Virus record (IMG/VR): IMGVR_UViG_3300037153_000029
Location: 1-48,223 of that record
Length of the DNA: 48,223 bases
From: a virus
Direction: 5' to 3' (one strand)
Below are positions 6,787 to 12,997 of this stretch, one piece after another. The notes beneath the pieces are model-generated. The model was not told the DNA's origin. It saw only the letters and a list, made by a program, of their open reading frames with translations, and did no database searches. Position 1 is the stretch's first letter. Each line of letters starts with the position of its first letter. Both the position numbers and the translations under genes were made by a program.

Positions 6787-7192
6787 GTTGTTCTTTCTGT
6801 TGTTGGTTGATGAAGTTGAAAAGCTCGACCTCGGCATCGAGAATCTCGCGCTTGAGCTGAGCGCGCAGGCAATAGCTTGCTTCGCCGATCTGATTGCCGT
6901 CAGCGTCTTTCTTGATCACAGTCCACAGTCGCAGCGATCGATCGAACCAGTGATCAACGCGCGGACGTCGCTCGCGTTCGAGCTTCGCGATTAAGCGATC
7001 GCAGCGCCGTCTGTAGCGCTTGTCTTTGAAAGTCGCATCGCTCACTTGCTGCGAGCAGCACGGGCAGATCGCGTATTTCAGCGAGCCGAACAGCACATCA
7101 AGCTGCGCGCTCTCGCGCTGTTTCTCATGCGTGATCGACTGAAAGCAGACGCTGCAATCGAGCTGGAAAGTTTGTGCCAGTGAGCAGTTCAT
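6776..7192 (-). CDS. Zinc-ribbon-like hypothetical protein
   Basis: 138 aa from ATG 7192 (a GTG four codons upstream is possible). Two Cys pairs, LDCSVCFQ near residues 12-19 and CPCCSQQ near 43-49, can form a zinc ribbon, followed by a strongly basic stretch (KDKRYRRRCDRLIAKLERER) and an acidic C-terminal helix. This suggests nucleic-acid or protein binding but no catalytic function. It lies 2 nt after the stop of the 109-aa gene. Confidence 0.7.
   Translation of the reverse strand: MNCSLAQTFQLDCSVCFQSITHEKQRESAQLDVLFGSLKYAICPCCSQQVSDATFKDKRYRRRCDRLIAKLERERRPRVDHWFDRSLRLWTVIKKDADGNQIGEASYCLRAQLKREILDAEVELFNFINQQQKEQHEN
6791..6807 (-). repeat. 17-nt repeated leader, copy 2
   Basis: Identical minus-strand sequence ACCAACAACAGAAAGAA to 1470-1486, here 4 nt before the ATG at 6786. 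Confidence 0.6.
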
Positions 7193-7194
7193 GA

Positions 7195-7524
7195 TCAGCG
7201 CCACTTGTAGGTGCCGCTTGCTTCGTCGAAATACTGCGTTGACGAGATTGGCTTGTTGTTGCGAAAAGTGATCTGCGTGTGCTCGTCGAAGCGCACAGTC
7301 TGCGCGCGTCCCTTGTTCTGTTCCGCCTGCAGCTTTCTGATCTTGCGCCGAATGCTGCGACGTTGACTGCGACGACGACTTTCAGCTGAGCGCGTGCGAC
7401 GATTTTCCATGTTGCCATGCGGCCAAGATTCCCACTTGAAATATGGCGTCACGGGATTCGCTTTCGACTCAGCGAGCGACTCCGCAAGTTGCTGCTTCAG
7501 TTTGTTGATTGATTCAATTTGCAT
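7195..7524 (-). CDS. Basic hypothetical protein, 109 aa
   Basis: An N-terminal helix (INKLKQQLAESLAESKA), then a very Arg-rich centre (RRRSQRRSIRRKIRKL) and a C-terminal beta-prone tail ending GTYKWR. No family recognised. The ATG at 7524 is 5 nt after the -10 hexamer of promoter copy D, as in the WGYDQTN gene. Probably binds nucleic acid, on charge alone. Confidence 0.7.
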   Translation of the reverse strand: MQIESINKLKQQLAESLAESKANPVTPYFKWESWPHGNMENRRTRSAESRRRSQRRSIRRKIRKLQAEQNKGRAQTVRFDEHTQITFRNNKPISSTQYFDEASGTYKWR

Positions 7525-7558
7525 CGTGTAAGATCACACAATTCTACTTGTGCGCAAG
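7525..7558 (-). promoter_or_regulatory. Repeated promoter element, copy D
   Basis: Minus strand: CTTGCGCAC (7550-7558), 14 nt, hexamer GATCTT (7530-7535) after TGTGT, 5 nt, ATG. It lacks the TTTTCTA block of copies A and B but matches copy B through GATCTT. Confidence 0.7.
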
Positions 7559-7578
7559 CGATTTCTTCACATTTTCTT

Positions 7579-7625
7579 CGCACACGCAGCAAGCTGTAGA
7601 TCAACAACTTGCGGATGATCGCTCT
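7579..7625 (-). repeat. Duplicated 47-nt segment, copy 2
   Basis: Ungapped partner of 4473-4519 (32 of 47 identical by eye). Here it continues in frame with the 57-aa gene ending at 7641, beyond that gene's TGA. Confidence 0.5.
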
Positions 7626-7640
7626 GACTTGTTCTCTTGC

Positions 7641-7814
7641 TCAGTGCCAGTAGCCAAGCTCTTTGAACAGAGCTTTCAGCTGCTTGCGATGCTGATGCGC
7701 GCGAACGAGTGCGATCGTTGCTTCGATGTAGCGAAGCGTGAGATTGCGACCCGCGCGCCAATAGCGGTGTGAGACGAGTCGAGTTTGTTTTGTTGTTAAG
7801 GTCTGATTTTTCAT
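7641..7814 (-). CDS. Small basic helical protein, 57 aa
   Basis: ATG at 7814, TGA at 7641. Sequence begins MKNQTLTTKQTRLVSHRYWR and continues NLTLRYIEATIALVRAHQHR, ending FKELGYWH: a compact basic helical protein. A longer antisense-like frame covers the same bases, but this frame has the better codon use and the MKN start. It is the first minus-strand gene left of the late promoter. The frame past the TGA carries the duplicated RAIIRK segment, which could be a decayed or read-through extension. Confidence 0.55.
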   Translation of the reverse strand: MKNQTLTTKQTRLVSHRYWRAGRNLTLRYIEATIALVRAHQHRKQLKALFKELGYWH

Positions 7815-7905
7815 CACCGATGTTCTCCGACAATGCCATCGTGAAGTTCTCTTTTTTGTGCCAAAATCGTCGCGCTCTTCTCTCTGCAGTAGCGACGAAA
7901 ATCAA

Positions 7906-7940
7906 TTTCTACTCGCGCGTTGAATGTTCGCGTGTAAGTT
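7906..7940 (+). promoter_or_regulatory. Probable late-operon promoter, element variant
   Basis: Plus strand: TTTCTA, CTCGCGCGT (7912-7920), 14 nt, hexamer TAAGTT (7935-7940). Spacing equals the minus-strand copies, but T to C changes the -35 core to TCGCGC. Unlike those copies it leaves a leader of about 25 nt with a real Shine-Dalgarno (GAGGTG, 7960-7965) before ATG 7971. Confidence 0.55.
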
Positions 7941-7970
7941 TCGCGACGATCGAGAAAGTGAGGTGCAGTC

Positions 7971-8159
7971 ATGGGAAAAGTCAGCTCGAAAGTCCGATCG
8001 TTTCGCAAGCGCGCAAAGCCCAGCGCGATCATGTCGAGTGCCACGTTCAAAAAGATCGCTCGACGCTACGGCGGCGCACGCGGGCAAAAAGCAGCAGGGC
8101 GCGCCTACTGGAACGCAGCGAAACGACGTGCAGCGGGCAAACCGAAACGCAAACGATGA
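7971..8159 (+). CDS. Small basic protein opening the late operon
   Basis: 62 aa, about one third Lys/Arg, with a helical middle (MSSATFKKIARRYGGARGQK) and a C-terminal tail KRRAAGKPKRKR. SD GAGGTG lies 5 nt before the ATG. Its stop overlaps the next start. No family recognised; the position directly before the packaging genes and the charge suggest DNA association, which is inference. Confidence 0.75.
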   Translation: MGKVSSKVRSFRKRAKPSAIMSSATFKKIARRYGGARGQKAAGRAYWNAAKRRAAGKPKRKR

Positions 8160-8308
8160 TCATGCGCGACGATCAGCACACAGTTGAGAAACCACTCGGC
8201 GCGATGAAACTCGTCGCGCTCATCCTGTTCGGCGATCTCTTCGTCGTTGCATCTGTGCTTGCATTCGTCGTGGTCTCAGTGTTACGCAGTTGTGGGATTC
8301 GCGCATGA
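8156..8308 (+). CDS. Single-pass membrane peptide, 50 aa
   Basis: ATG 8156 overlaps the preceding TGA. A hydrophilic N-terminus (MIMRDDQHTVEKPLGAM) is followed by a long hydrophobic segment (LILFGDLFVVASVLAFVVVS, about residues 21-40) and a short basic tail. An N-out or N-in topology cannot be decided. Candidates include a holin- or antiholin-like protein, but the likely lysis genes lie at 31008-31896. Confidence 0.6.
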   Translation: MIMRDDQHTVEKPLGAMKLVALILFGDLFVVASVLAFVVVSVLRSCGIRA

Positions 8309-8688
8309 AAGACGAAGCATGGGTCGTGAACATTGAAGATGGCGCTGTGATCAGCGGCGATGCGCAAGAGAAGTTCGCCGAAGATTTGATCTCGCTCATC
8401 GAGCGCACGTTCATTCGCGCCTACACTTCGCGCATCAACGGCATGACTGAAGATGAGATGCTGATCTTTCACGACATCGAAGCAGCAGCGCGCAACGTTG
8501 ACAAAACGATCGTGCAAACATGCAGAGCAACGATTCGCTGCGCCGTCAGAGCGGTCGATTCGAAAGTGCAATTCGATCAAGCGCACCAATATCTTGTTGA
8601 TCAGCTGCGATCGAAAGTCGACAAGATCATCAAACGCAACAACAGAAAGCAGCAAAGGCGACAACGCAATGCCATGGGTCAAAACTAA
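8305..8688 (+). CDS. Hypothetical helical protein, 127 aa
   Basis: The ATG at 8305 overlaps the preceding stop (ATGA). Mostly helical: GDAQEKFAEDLISLIERTFI in the N-terminal third, repeated acidic/basic helices, and a very basic C-terminus (KRNNRKQQRRQRN). No family recognised. It overlaps the start of the next small gene by 20 nt. Confidence 0.7.
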   Translation: MKDEAWVVNIEDGAVISGDAQEKFAEDLISLIERTFIRAYTSRINGMTEDEMLIFHDIEAAARNVDKTIVQTCRATIRCAVRAVDSKVQFDQAHQYLVDQLRSKVDKIIKRNNRKQQRRQRNAMGQN

Positions 8689-8821
8689 TCGCAAGAACAA
8701 AAGAGGGCAGCGACTCTACCGCTCGCCCTCAGGCAAACTCTGGACACGCAGACAGATCGGCGCCTACAAATCAACCGGCGGGTTCAAGCGCCCAGTGCGT
8801 AGCACGAGGCGACGGCGATGA
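8669..8821 (+). CDS. Small basic protein, 50 aa
   Basis: ATG 8669, overlapping the end of the previous gene in another frame. MPWVKTNRKNKRGQRLYRSP then a beta-prone GKLWTRRQIGAY and an Arg-rich tail (STRRRR). Small basic proteins of this kind occur upstream of phage terminase genes; no defined family recognised. Third Arg/Lys-rich micro-protein in the window. Confidence 0.65.
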   Translation: MPWVKTNRKNKRGQRLYRSPSGKLWTRRQIGAYKSTGGFKRPVRSTRRRR

Positions 8822-9015
8822 CTACAGTTGAAGCTGACTATTGGCGCGCTGTCGCCGTTCATGAAAGAACCGGGGACTATGACGACAGCTGCGCGGTTCT
8901 CGCCGCTTTCGATCGCTGGCAGTGGCAGCTGAGCGAGTCGTCGCCGCAAAATTTTCTTTTTCGTGAGCCTTACCAAAGCTCGGCCAGTCAGCGCGTGCAG
9001 AGACGCCCAAAATAA
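8818..9015 (+). CDS. Hypothetical protein, 65 aa
   Basis: The ATG overlaps the previous TGA (ATGA). The N-terminal half is acidic and aromatic (ADYWRAVAVHERTGDYDDS, AAFDRWQWQLSE), the C-terminal half polar. No family recognised; it precedes the small terminase gene by 9 nt. Confidence 0.55.
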   Translation: MTTVEADYWRAVAVHERTGDYDDSCAVLAAFDRWQWQLSESSPQNFLFREPYQSSASQRVQRRPK

Positions 9016-9024
9016 AAACAGTTT

Positions 9025-9642
9025 GTGCGTCGAGAAAAGCAAAAAGCTGACGCAGGAAAGCAGCACGACGACACAAAACCAGACTTCAAAACAGCTCTGG
9101 AAATGGCACATTTGCTGCACCTTTCTGAGCTGGAATTGGCACAACTGTGCAAATCTGGCGTCTTGCATCGATCGACAGAACGCCGCGCGGGTCGATTGCA
9201 CTACGTTTTTGATGTCGCAGCTACAGTCGGCGCCTACATCGAGCACCTGAAAGCGCCAGCGCGCCAAGCGAAAGAATCATGGGTATTTGAGAAGACTGAG
9301 ACGCAGCGAATCGTGCGCGAGCACAAGCAGATGGAGCTTGACTACGCTCGCGGCGATCTCGTGAAGAAAAGTCGAGTGCGCTTTGTGCTGACGAACATGC
9401 TCACAGCGATGAAGTCGAAGCTGTTAGGGCTGGGGCCGAACTGTGCGCGGCTTGTTGCCGGGCAAGACCCAGCGAAGGCACGACGCATTCTTGACGAATA
9501 CGGCGCTCGTGTGCTTCAAGAAATAGCAGATTTCAACCCTGATTTGTTCGACGAACCGCACAAGAACGGCCAGCATGAAGACATCGATCGCACGATCGCC
9601 ACGCGCTTACGCAAGAGACGCGGAGACGCAAAGCGTCCATGA
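9025..9642 (+). CDS. Terminase small subunit, Nu1-like
   Basis: 205 aa with a GTG start; the small subunit binds the packaging site and loads the large subunit. An N-terminal winged-helix-like segment (EMAHLLHLSELELAQLCKSG, then GRLHYVFDVAATVGAY) resembles the DNA-binding domain of Nu1-type terminase small subunits. It is followed by a central helical part with TETQRIVREHKQMELDYARG, a typical linker-helix pattern of the family, and a basic C-terminus. Immediately upstream of, and overlapping, the large subunit gene by 68 nt, as expected for a packaging pair. Confidence 0.85.
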   Translation: MRREKQKADAGKQHDDTKPDFKTALEMAHLLHLSELELAQLCKSGVLHRSTERRAGRLHYVFDVAATVGAYIEHLKAPARQAKESWVFEKTETQRIVREHKQMELDYARGDLVKKSRVRFVLTNMLTAMKSKLLGLGPNCARLVAGQDPAKARRILDEYGARVLQEIADFNPDLFDEPHKNGQHEDIDRTIATRLRKRRGDAKRP

Positions 9643-11560
9643 GCTGCTGCGCGAAGCGTTCGAAGTTTGTCGACCGCCGCGCCGCTTGAGTCTGAGCGAG
9701 TGGGCTGACGAATATCGCATCTTGTCGAGCGAGTCGAGCGCTGAACCCGGGCAATGGGTGACAGCAAAGGCGCCCTACGAAAAAGAGATCATGGACGCGA
9801 TCAGCGACCCTGAGGTGCCGCGTGTTGTCGTGCAGAAAGCGAGCCAGATGGGCATCACTGACAGCGCCATCGTGAACCCGATCGGATATTTCGCCACAGA
9901 AGACCCGTGCCCGATCTTGGTTGTGCAACCGACGATCGAGATCGCTGAAGCATTCTCGACAGATCGCTTGGCGCCGATGATTCGCGACTCGCCGCGAGTG
10001 AAAGAGCGCTTCGCAGACCCGCGCGCACGCGACAGTCAGAACACGCTGCGCAGAAAAGCGTTCAAGGGCGGCTATGTCGCGCTCGGCGGCGCCAATTCTG
10101 CAGCGAGCTTGAGCGGCCGCCCGATTCGCGTTGTGCTGCTCGACGACGTTGATCGCTATCCGCTCAGCGCAGGCACTGAAGGCAACCCGCTGCAGCTTGC
10201 GATCGCTCGCGCCTCAGCATTCTGGAATCGCAAGATCGTCATCATCAGCTCGCCCGGCATCGCGGGAATTTCTCACGTTGAACGGGAGATGCTGCGCACG
10301 ACGTGCGAATTTTGGTATTTGCCATGTCCCGACTGCGGTCTGCTGCAGATTCTCGAATGGGACCGCATTCGCTTTGAAGACATGACGCATCGCTGCTTGC
10401 AATGCCAAGAGCACAGCGAGAAATATCTGTGGCTTGCTGGCGACGGCGAATGGCGCGCGCATCGCCCGATCGACGATCGTGGTCGACGTGTGCGATCGCG
10501 CGGCTTTTATCTCGGCGGGCTTTACAGTCCATGGGTCGAATGGGATGAGCTGCGCGACGAGTTCATTCGCGCGACGAAAGCGAACGAAGAGGGCGATGTT
10601 GAGCTGCTGAAGGCGTTTCGCAACACGCGTCTCGGTCTCTTGCATCAAGATGAAGGCAACAAAGTGAAGATCGATCTGTATCAGCGCAGAGAAGAGTTCG
10701 AGTGCGAAGTGCCCGACGGCGTGCTCGTGATCACAGCTGGAGCTGACGTGCAAGATCAATCGCTCTTCGCAGACATCATCGGCTGGGGCCGTGGTCGCGA
10801 GAACTGGCATCTCGACTACATCGCGATTCCGGGAGACCCGCGCACGGCTGAGCCGTGGGAAGCGCTCGATGAAGCAGTCTTCAATCGTGTGTTCATCACG
10901 AAAGACGGCGCGAAAATGCGCGTGCGTCGCCTGTGTGTCGACTCAAGTTTCGCGAGCGACTACGTCTACGCATACACAAAGCCGCGACAGCCGCGCTGCA
11001 TCGCGATCAAAGGCATCGGCGGTCTCGGCAAACCGCCCATCACAGCGATCACATTCTCGAAGTCGAATCGCTGCATGATCGCGTCGCTCGGCGTCGACAC
11101 GCTCAAAGAGGAGATCATGAATCGACTGAACGTCACAAAGTTCGGCCCCGGCTATTGTCACTTTCCGCGCACTGATCGATTCGACGTCGCGATGCAGGCA
11201 CACGAGCCGATCAATGGCTACGACGTCACCTACTTCGAAGGGTTGCGCGCTGAGCAGCGCATCGTGAAAAGCAAGTTCGGCTTCAAAACTTACATCTGGA
11301 CAAAGCGACTCTCGCAGCGCAACGAATCGTGGGATTGCTTTGTCTACGCGCTGGGAGCGCTGCAGCTGCCACATTCCGGCATCAAGCTGGATACAATGAA
11401 GCGTGACACGATCACGATCGCTGACGACGCAAAGAAAATCGCGACAAAATTCGGCGCACAACAGGCGCAGACTGAGCGACCGATCGCAGGGCGTGAGAAA
11501 CCCAGCAGCACGGTCGAGCGCACATCGAAATTCGGCGCCACAAATCGCCCGATCTACTGA
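9575..11560 (+). CDS. Terminase large subunit, GpA family
   Basis: 661 aa, usual length for lambda GpA-type terminases, which translocate DNA into the prohead by ATP hydrolysis and cut it at the packaging site. Seen: LSEWADEYRILS (N-terminal adenine-binding region), a variant Walker A KASQMGITDS (residues 88-97), Walker B VVLLDDVDRY (186-195), a zinc-like CPDCG...CLQC pair, and the nuclease domain with VITAGADVQDQSL and CVDSSFASDY. The ATG sits inside the small-subunit gene. The GpA class suggests site-specific (cos-type) packaging, which is an inference. Confidence 0.95.
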   Translation: MKTSIARSPRAYARDAETQSVHELLREAFEVCRPPRRLSLSEWADEYRILSSESSAEPGQWVTAKAPYEKEIMDAISDPEVPRVVVQKASQMGITDSAIVNPIGYFATEDPCPILVVQPTIEIAEAFSTDRLAPMIRDSPRVKERFADPRARDSQNTLRRKAFKGGYVALGGANSAASLSGRPIRVVLLDDVDRYPLSAGTEGNPLQLAIARASAFWNRKIVIISSPGIAGISHVEREMLRTTCEFWYLPCPDCGLLQILEWDRIRFEDMTHRCLQCQEHSEKYLWLAGDGEWRAHRPIDDRGRRVRSRGFYLGGLYSPWVEWDELRDEFIRATKANEEGDVELLKAFRNTRLGLLHQDEGNKVKIDLYQRREEFECEVPDGVLVITAGADVQDQSLFADIIGWGRGRENWHLDYIAIPGDPRTAEPWEALDEAVFNRVFITKDGAKMRVRRLCVDSSFASDYVYAYTKPRQPRCIAIKGIGGLGKPPITAITFSKSNRCMIASLGVDTLKEEIMNRLNVTKFGPGYCHFPRTDRFDVAMQAHEPINGYDVTYFEGLRAEQRIVKSKFGFKTYIWTKRLSQRNESWDCFVYALGALQLPHSGIKLDTMKRDTITIADDAKKIATKFGAQQAQTERPIAGREKPSSTVERTSKFGATNRPIY

Positions 11561-11582
11561 GTGCAGTTTTCTATTTGACGAC

Positions 11583-12152
11583 GTGTCGCTGAATGTTCAA
11601 TCATGCTTTGTGTATTGTAATCCAATCACACCGCAGATTTGTCGCGACGCTGACGCTGAGGTGAGAAAGTTCGACGATGCACACGCTAAAAATCCGAATT
11701 TTGCTGGCGGCGACAGTCGCTTTGTCGGTTTCGTCGGCGAGAAAATCTACTTGATCGATTTTCCAAGTTCATCGCTTGCGCGCCTGCGGCGATACGACTT
11801 TGACATGAGCGCGTGCTGTTCAGGCACGATCTACCAGCTCGCGCAGCGCTTGATCAACGTGAAGAGCAACGGCTATCACTGCCCGTTCAAGCCACTGAGA
11901 AACTACCGCGTGATGGTTGCATCGAAAGAACTGCCGACAGGCAACATCGTCAGCGAGATCGATTTCGTCTTCGTGCAAGTCGATCTGCAGCGCCTGAAGG
12001 CATACACGGTCGGCTGGCTCCCGCTGACTGAGTTTTTGCGTTGCGCGGTGCGGGTTGTCCCACCTCAATGCAAATTTCCAGCGCACACAATGCTGATCGC
12101 TGATCTCAATCCGATCGAGACACTGAGCGCGCCCAGAGTTCTGAGCTACTGA
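11583..12152 (+). CDS. Unknown moron-like protein after terminase
   Basis: About 189 aa from a GTG at 11583; the start is uncertain because no ATG or Shine-Dalgarno is convincing. Seen: Cys-rich N-terminus (SCFVYCNPITPQICRDADAE), VGFVGEKIYLIDFP, and a strand-rich C-terminal half with IVSEIDFVFVQVDLQRLKAY and TVGWLPLTEF. This alternation of strands with E/D residues recalls restriction-like or HNH-associated phage proteins, but no catalytic signature is clear. It ends convergently against the RHH gene, interrupting the usual terminase-portal order. Confidence 0.6.
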   Translation: MSLNVQSCFVYCNPITPQICRDADAEVRKFDDAHAKNPNFAGGDSRFVGFVGEKIYLIDFPSSSLARLRRYDFDMSACCSGTIYQLAQRLINVKSNGYHCPFKPLRNYRVMVASKELPTGNIVSEIDFVFVQVDLQRLKAYTVGWLPLTEFLRCAVRVVPPQCKFPAHTMLIADLNPIETLSAPRVLSY

Positions 12153-12385
12153 ATCGCGCCGAACTTCGAGCTGTTGCTGATGTTCTGCCCAGTCTCGCGC
12201 GATGCCCATGTGCAGAGAATGCGCGCTGCGATGCGCGTTCTGTAGCCGTGCCCTTCGCGCTCGCGTTGAATCAGAAGCTGCAGAACAGTGCGCGGCACGC
12301 TGCATTCGATTCGACACGTATCGCTGCGCGGTCGACCTCGCCCACGCTGCTGCTGGCTCTGCGTTGTCGCTTTAGTGAGCGCCAT
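12146..12385 (-). CDS. Ribbon-helix-helix type regulator
   Basis: 79 aa on the opposite strand inside the late operon. An AT-hook-like GRGRPRSDT precedes a likely RHH fold: beta strand CRIECSVPRT, helix VLQLLIQREREG, and helix YRTRIAARIL. CopG/Arc-type RHH proteins dimerise and bind operator DNA with the paired strands. It has its own promoter of the repeated type (12402-12436). Its 3' end overlaps the convergent gene by 7 nt. Probably represses this or a related promoter; the target is unknown. Confidence 0.75.
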   Translation of the reverse strand: MALTKATTQSQQQRGRGRPRSDTCRIECSVPRTVLQLLIQREREGHGYRTRIAARILCTWASRETGQNISNSSKFGAIQ

Positions 12386-12401
12386 GAGTCATCGCTGAAC
12401 A

Positions 12402-12436
12402 CCTAGCGCAAAGTCTGACCGGGCAGCAAGTATTTT
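12402..12436 (-). promoter_or_regulatory. Repeated promoter element, copy I
   Basis: Minus strand: AAATA, CTTGCTGCC (12422-12430), 14 nt ending TTTGC, hexamer GCTAGG (12402-12407). Same spacing as copies A-D with a weaker -10; 16 nt to the ATG of the RHH gene. Confidence 0.5.
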
Positions 12437-12497
12437 TCTGAGTATTTTATTCGGTCGCGTTGACAAACTGCACTCGCCCAGACAAAAGACGTCGCGA

Positions 12498-12833
12498 ATG
12501 GAAGTCGTCCCAGCTCCCACTGTTGCTGTTGCTCTGCCGCGCGCAGTCACGATCTTTGATCTCACTGGCACACCACCGCCGCCGTTCGCGACATGGTGTG
12601 ACTGGGCGAGAGCAGGACTTGCGAACGCGCTCGACGGCATGAACAAAGCCGGTGGCGGCGTCACTGAATATCACATCGGCTCGCGCGGTCTGCATCGCAG
12701 CGGCCCCGCCGATCAGATCAAGAACGTCGACTACTGGAACGAAATGGTGAAACTGTGTTGTGGCTATAGCGTGCTGCCATCATCGCTCACTGGTCGCGAC
12801 ACTGCATGTCGAATTGTGCCGAGGGACGTATAA
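12498..12833 (+). CDS. Possible head-tail connector (DUF6148-like)
   Basis: 111 aa. The C-terminal half contains TEYHIGSRGLHRSGPADQIK then NVDYWNEMV, which resembles the signature (sysIGsRslt...l..i.k..dYWe) of small head-to-tail joining proteins such as DUF6148/gpW-like families that sit beside the portal gene. The first 40 residues are hydrophobic and Pro-rich (LTGTPPPPFATWCDW). Directly upstream of the portal block, which fits the assignment; medium confidence. Confidence 0.6.
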   Translation: MEVVPAPTVAVALPRAVTIFDLTGTPPPPFATWCDWARAGLANALDGMNKAGGGVTEYHIGSRGLHRSGPADQIKNVDYWNEMVKLCCGYSVLPSSLTGRDTACRIVPRDV

Positions 12834-12997
12834 TGAATCCAGTCGCAAGATACCAAGTGCAGAAAATCAACGAGGCGATCGCCGAGCTGTGGAAGAACCC
12901 GAGTCTCACCGACCCGGCAGAGAAGCTCGAAGCGATGCAAGCAGTGACTGACAACGCGCAGAGCTTTGTTGATATTTTGTCGCCGCCTACGCCATGA
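12833..12997 (+). CDS. Small helical protein upstream of portal
   Basis: 54 aa, ATG overlapping the previous stop (TAATG). Helical throughout: NPVARYQVQKINEAIAELWK, then DPAEKLEAMQAVTDNAQSFV. Its stop overlaps the portal ATG. Lambda encodes gpW (68 aa) here, but the similarity is positional only. Confidence 0.65.
   Translation: MNPVARYQVQKINEAIAELWKNPSLTDPAEKLEAMQAVTDNAQSFVDILSPPTP

Noticed and set aside
7567-7905. 112-codon minus-strand open frame opposite the start of the late operon
   Set aside because: It overlaps the late promoter region and the better 57-aa frame at 7641-7814, has a Ser/Arg/Gln-rich composition typical of a shadow frame, and has no coupled start.
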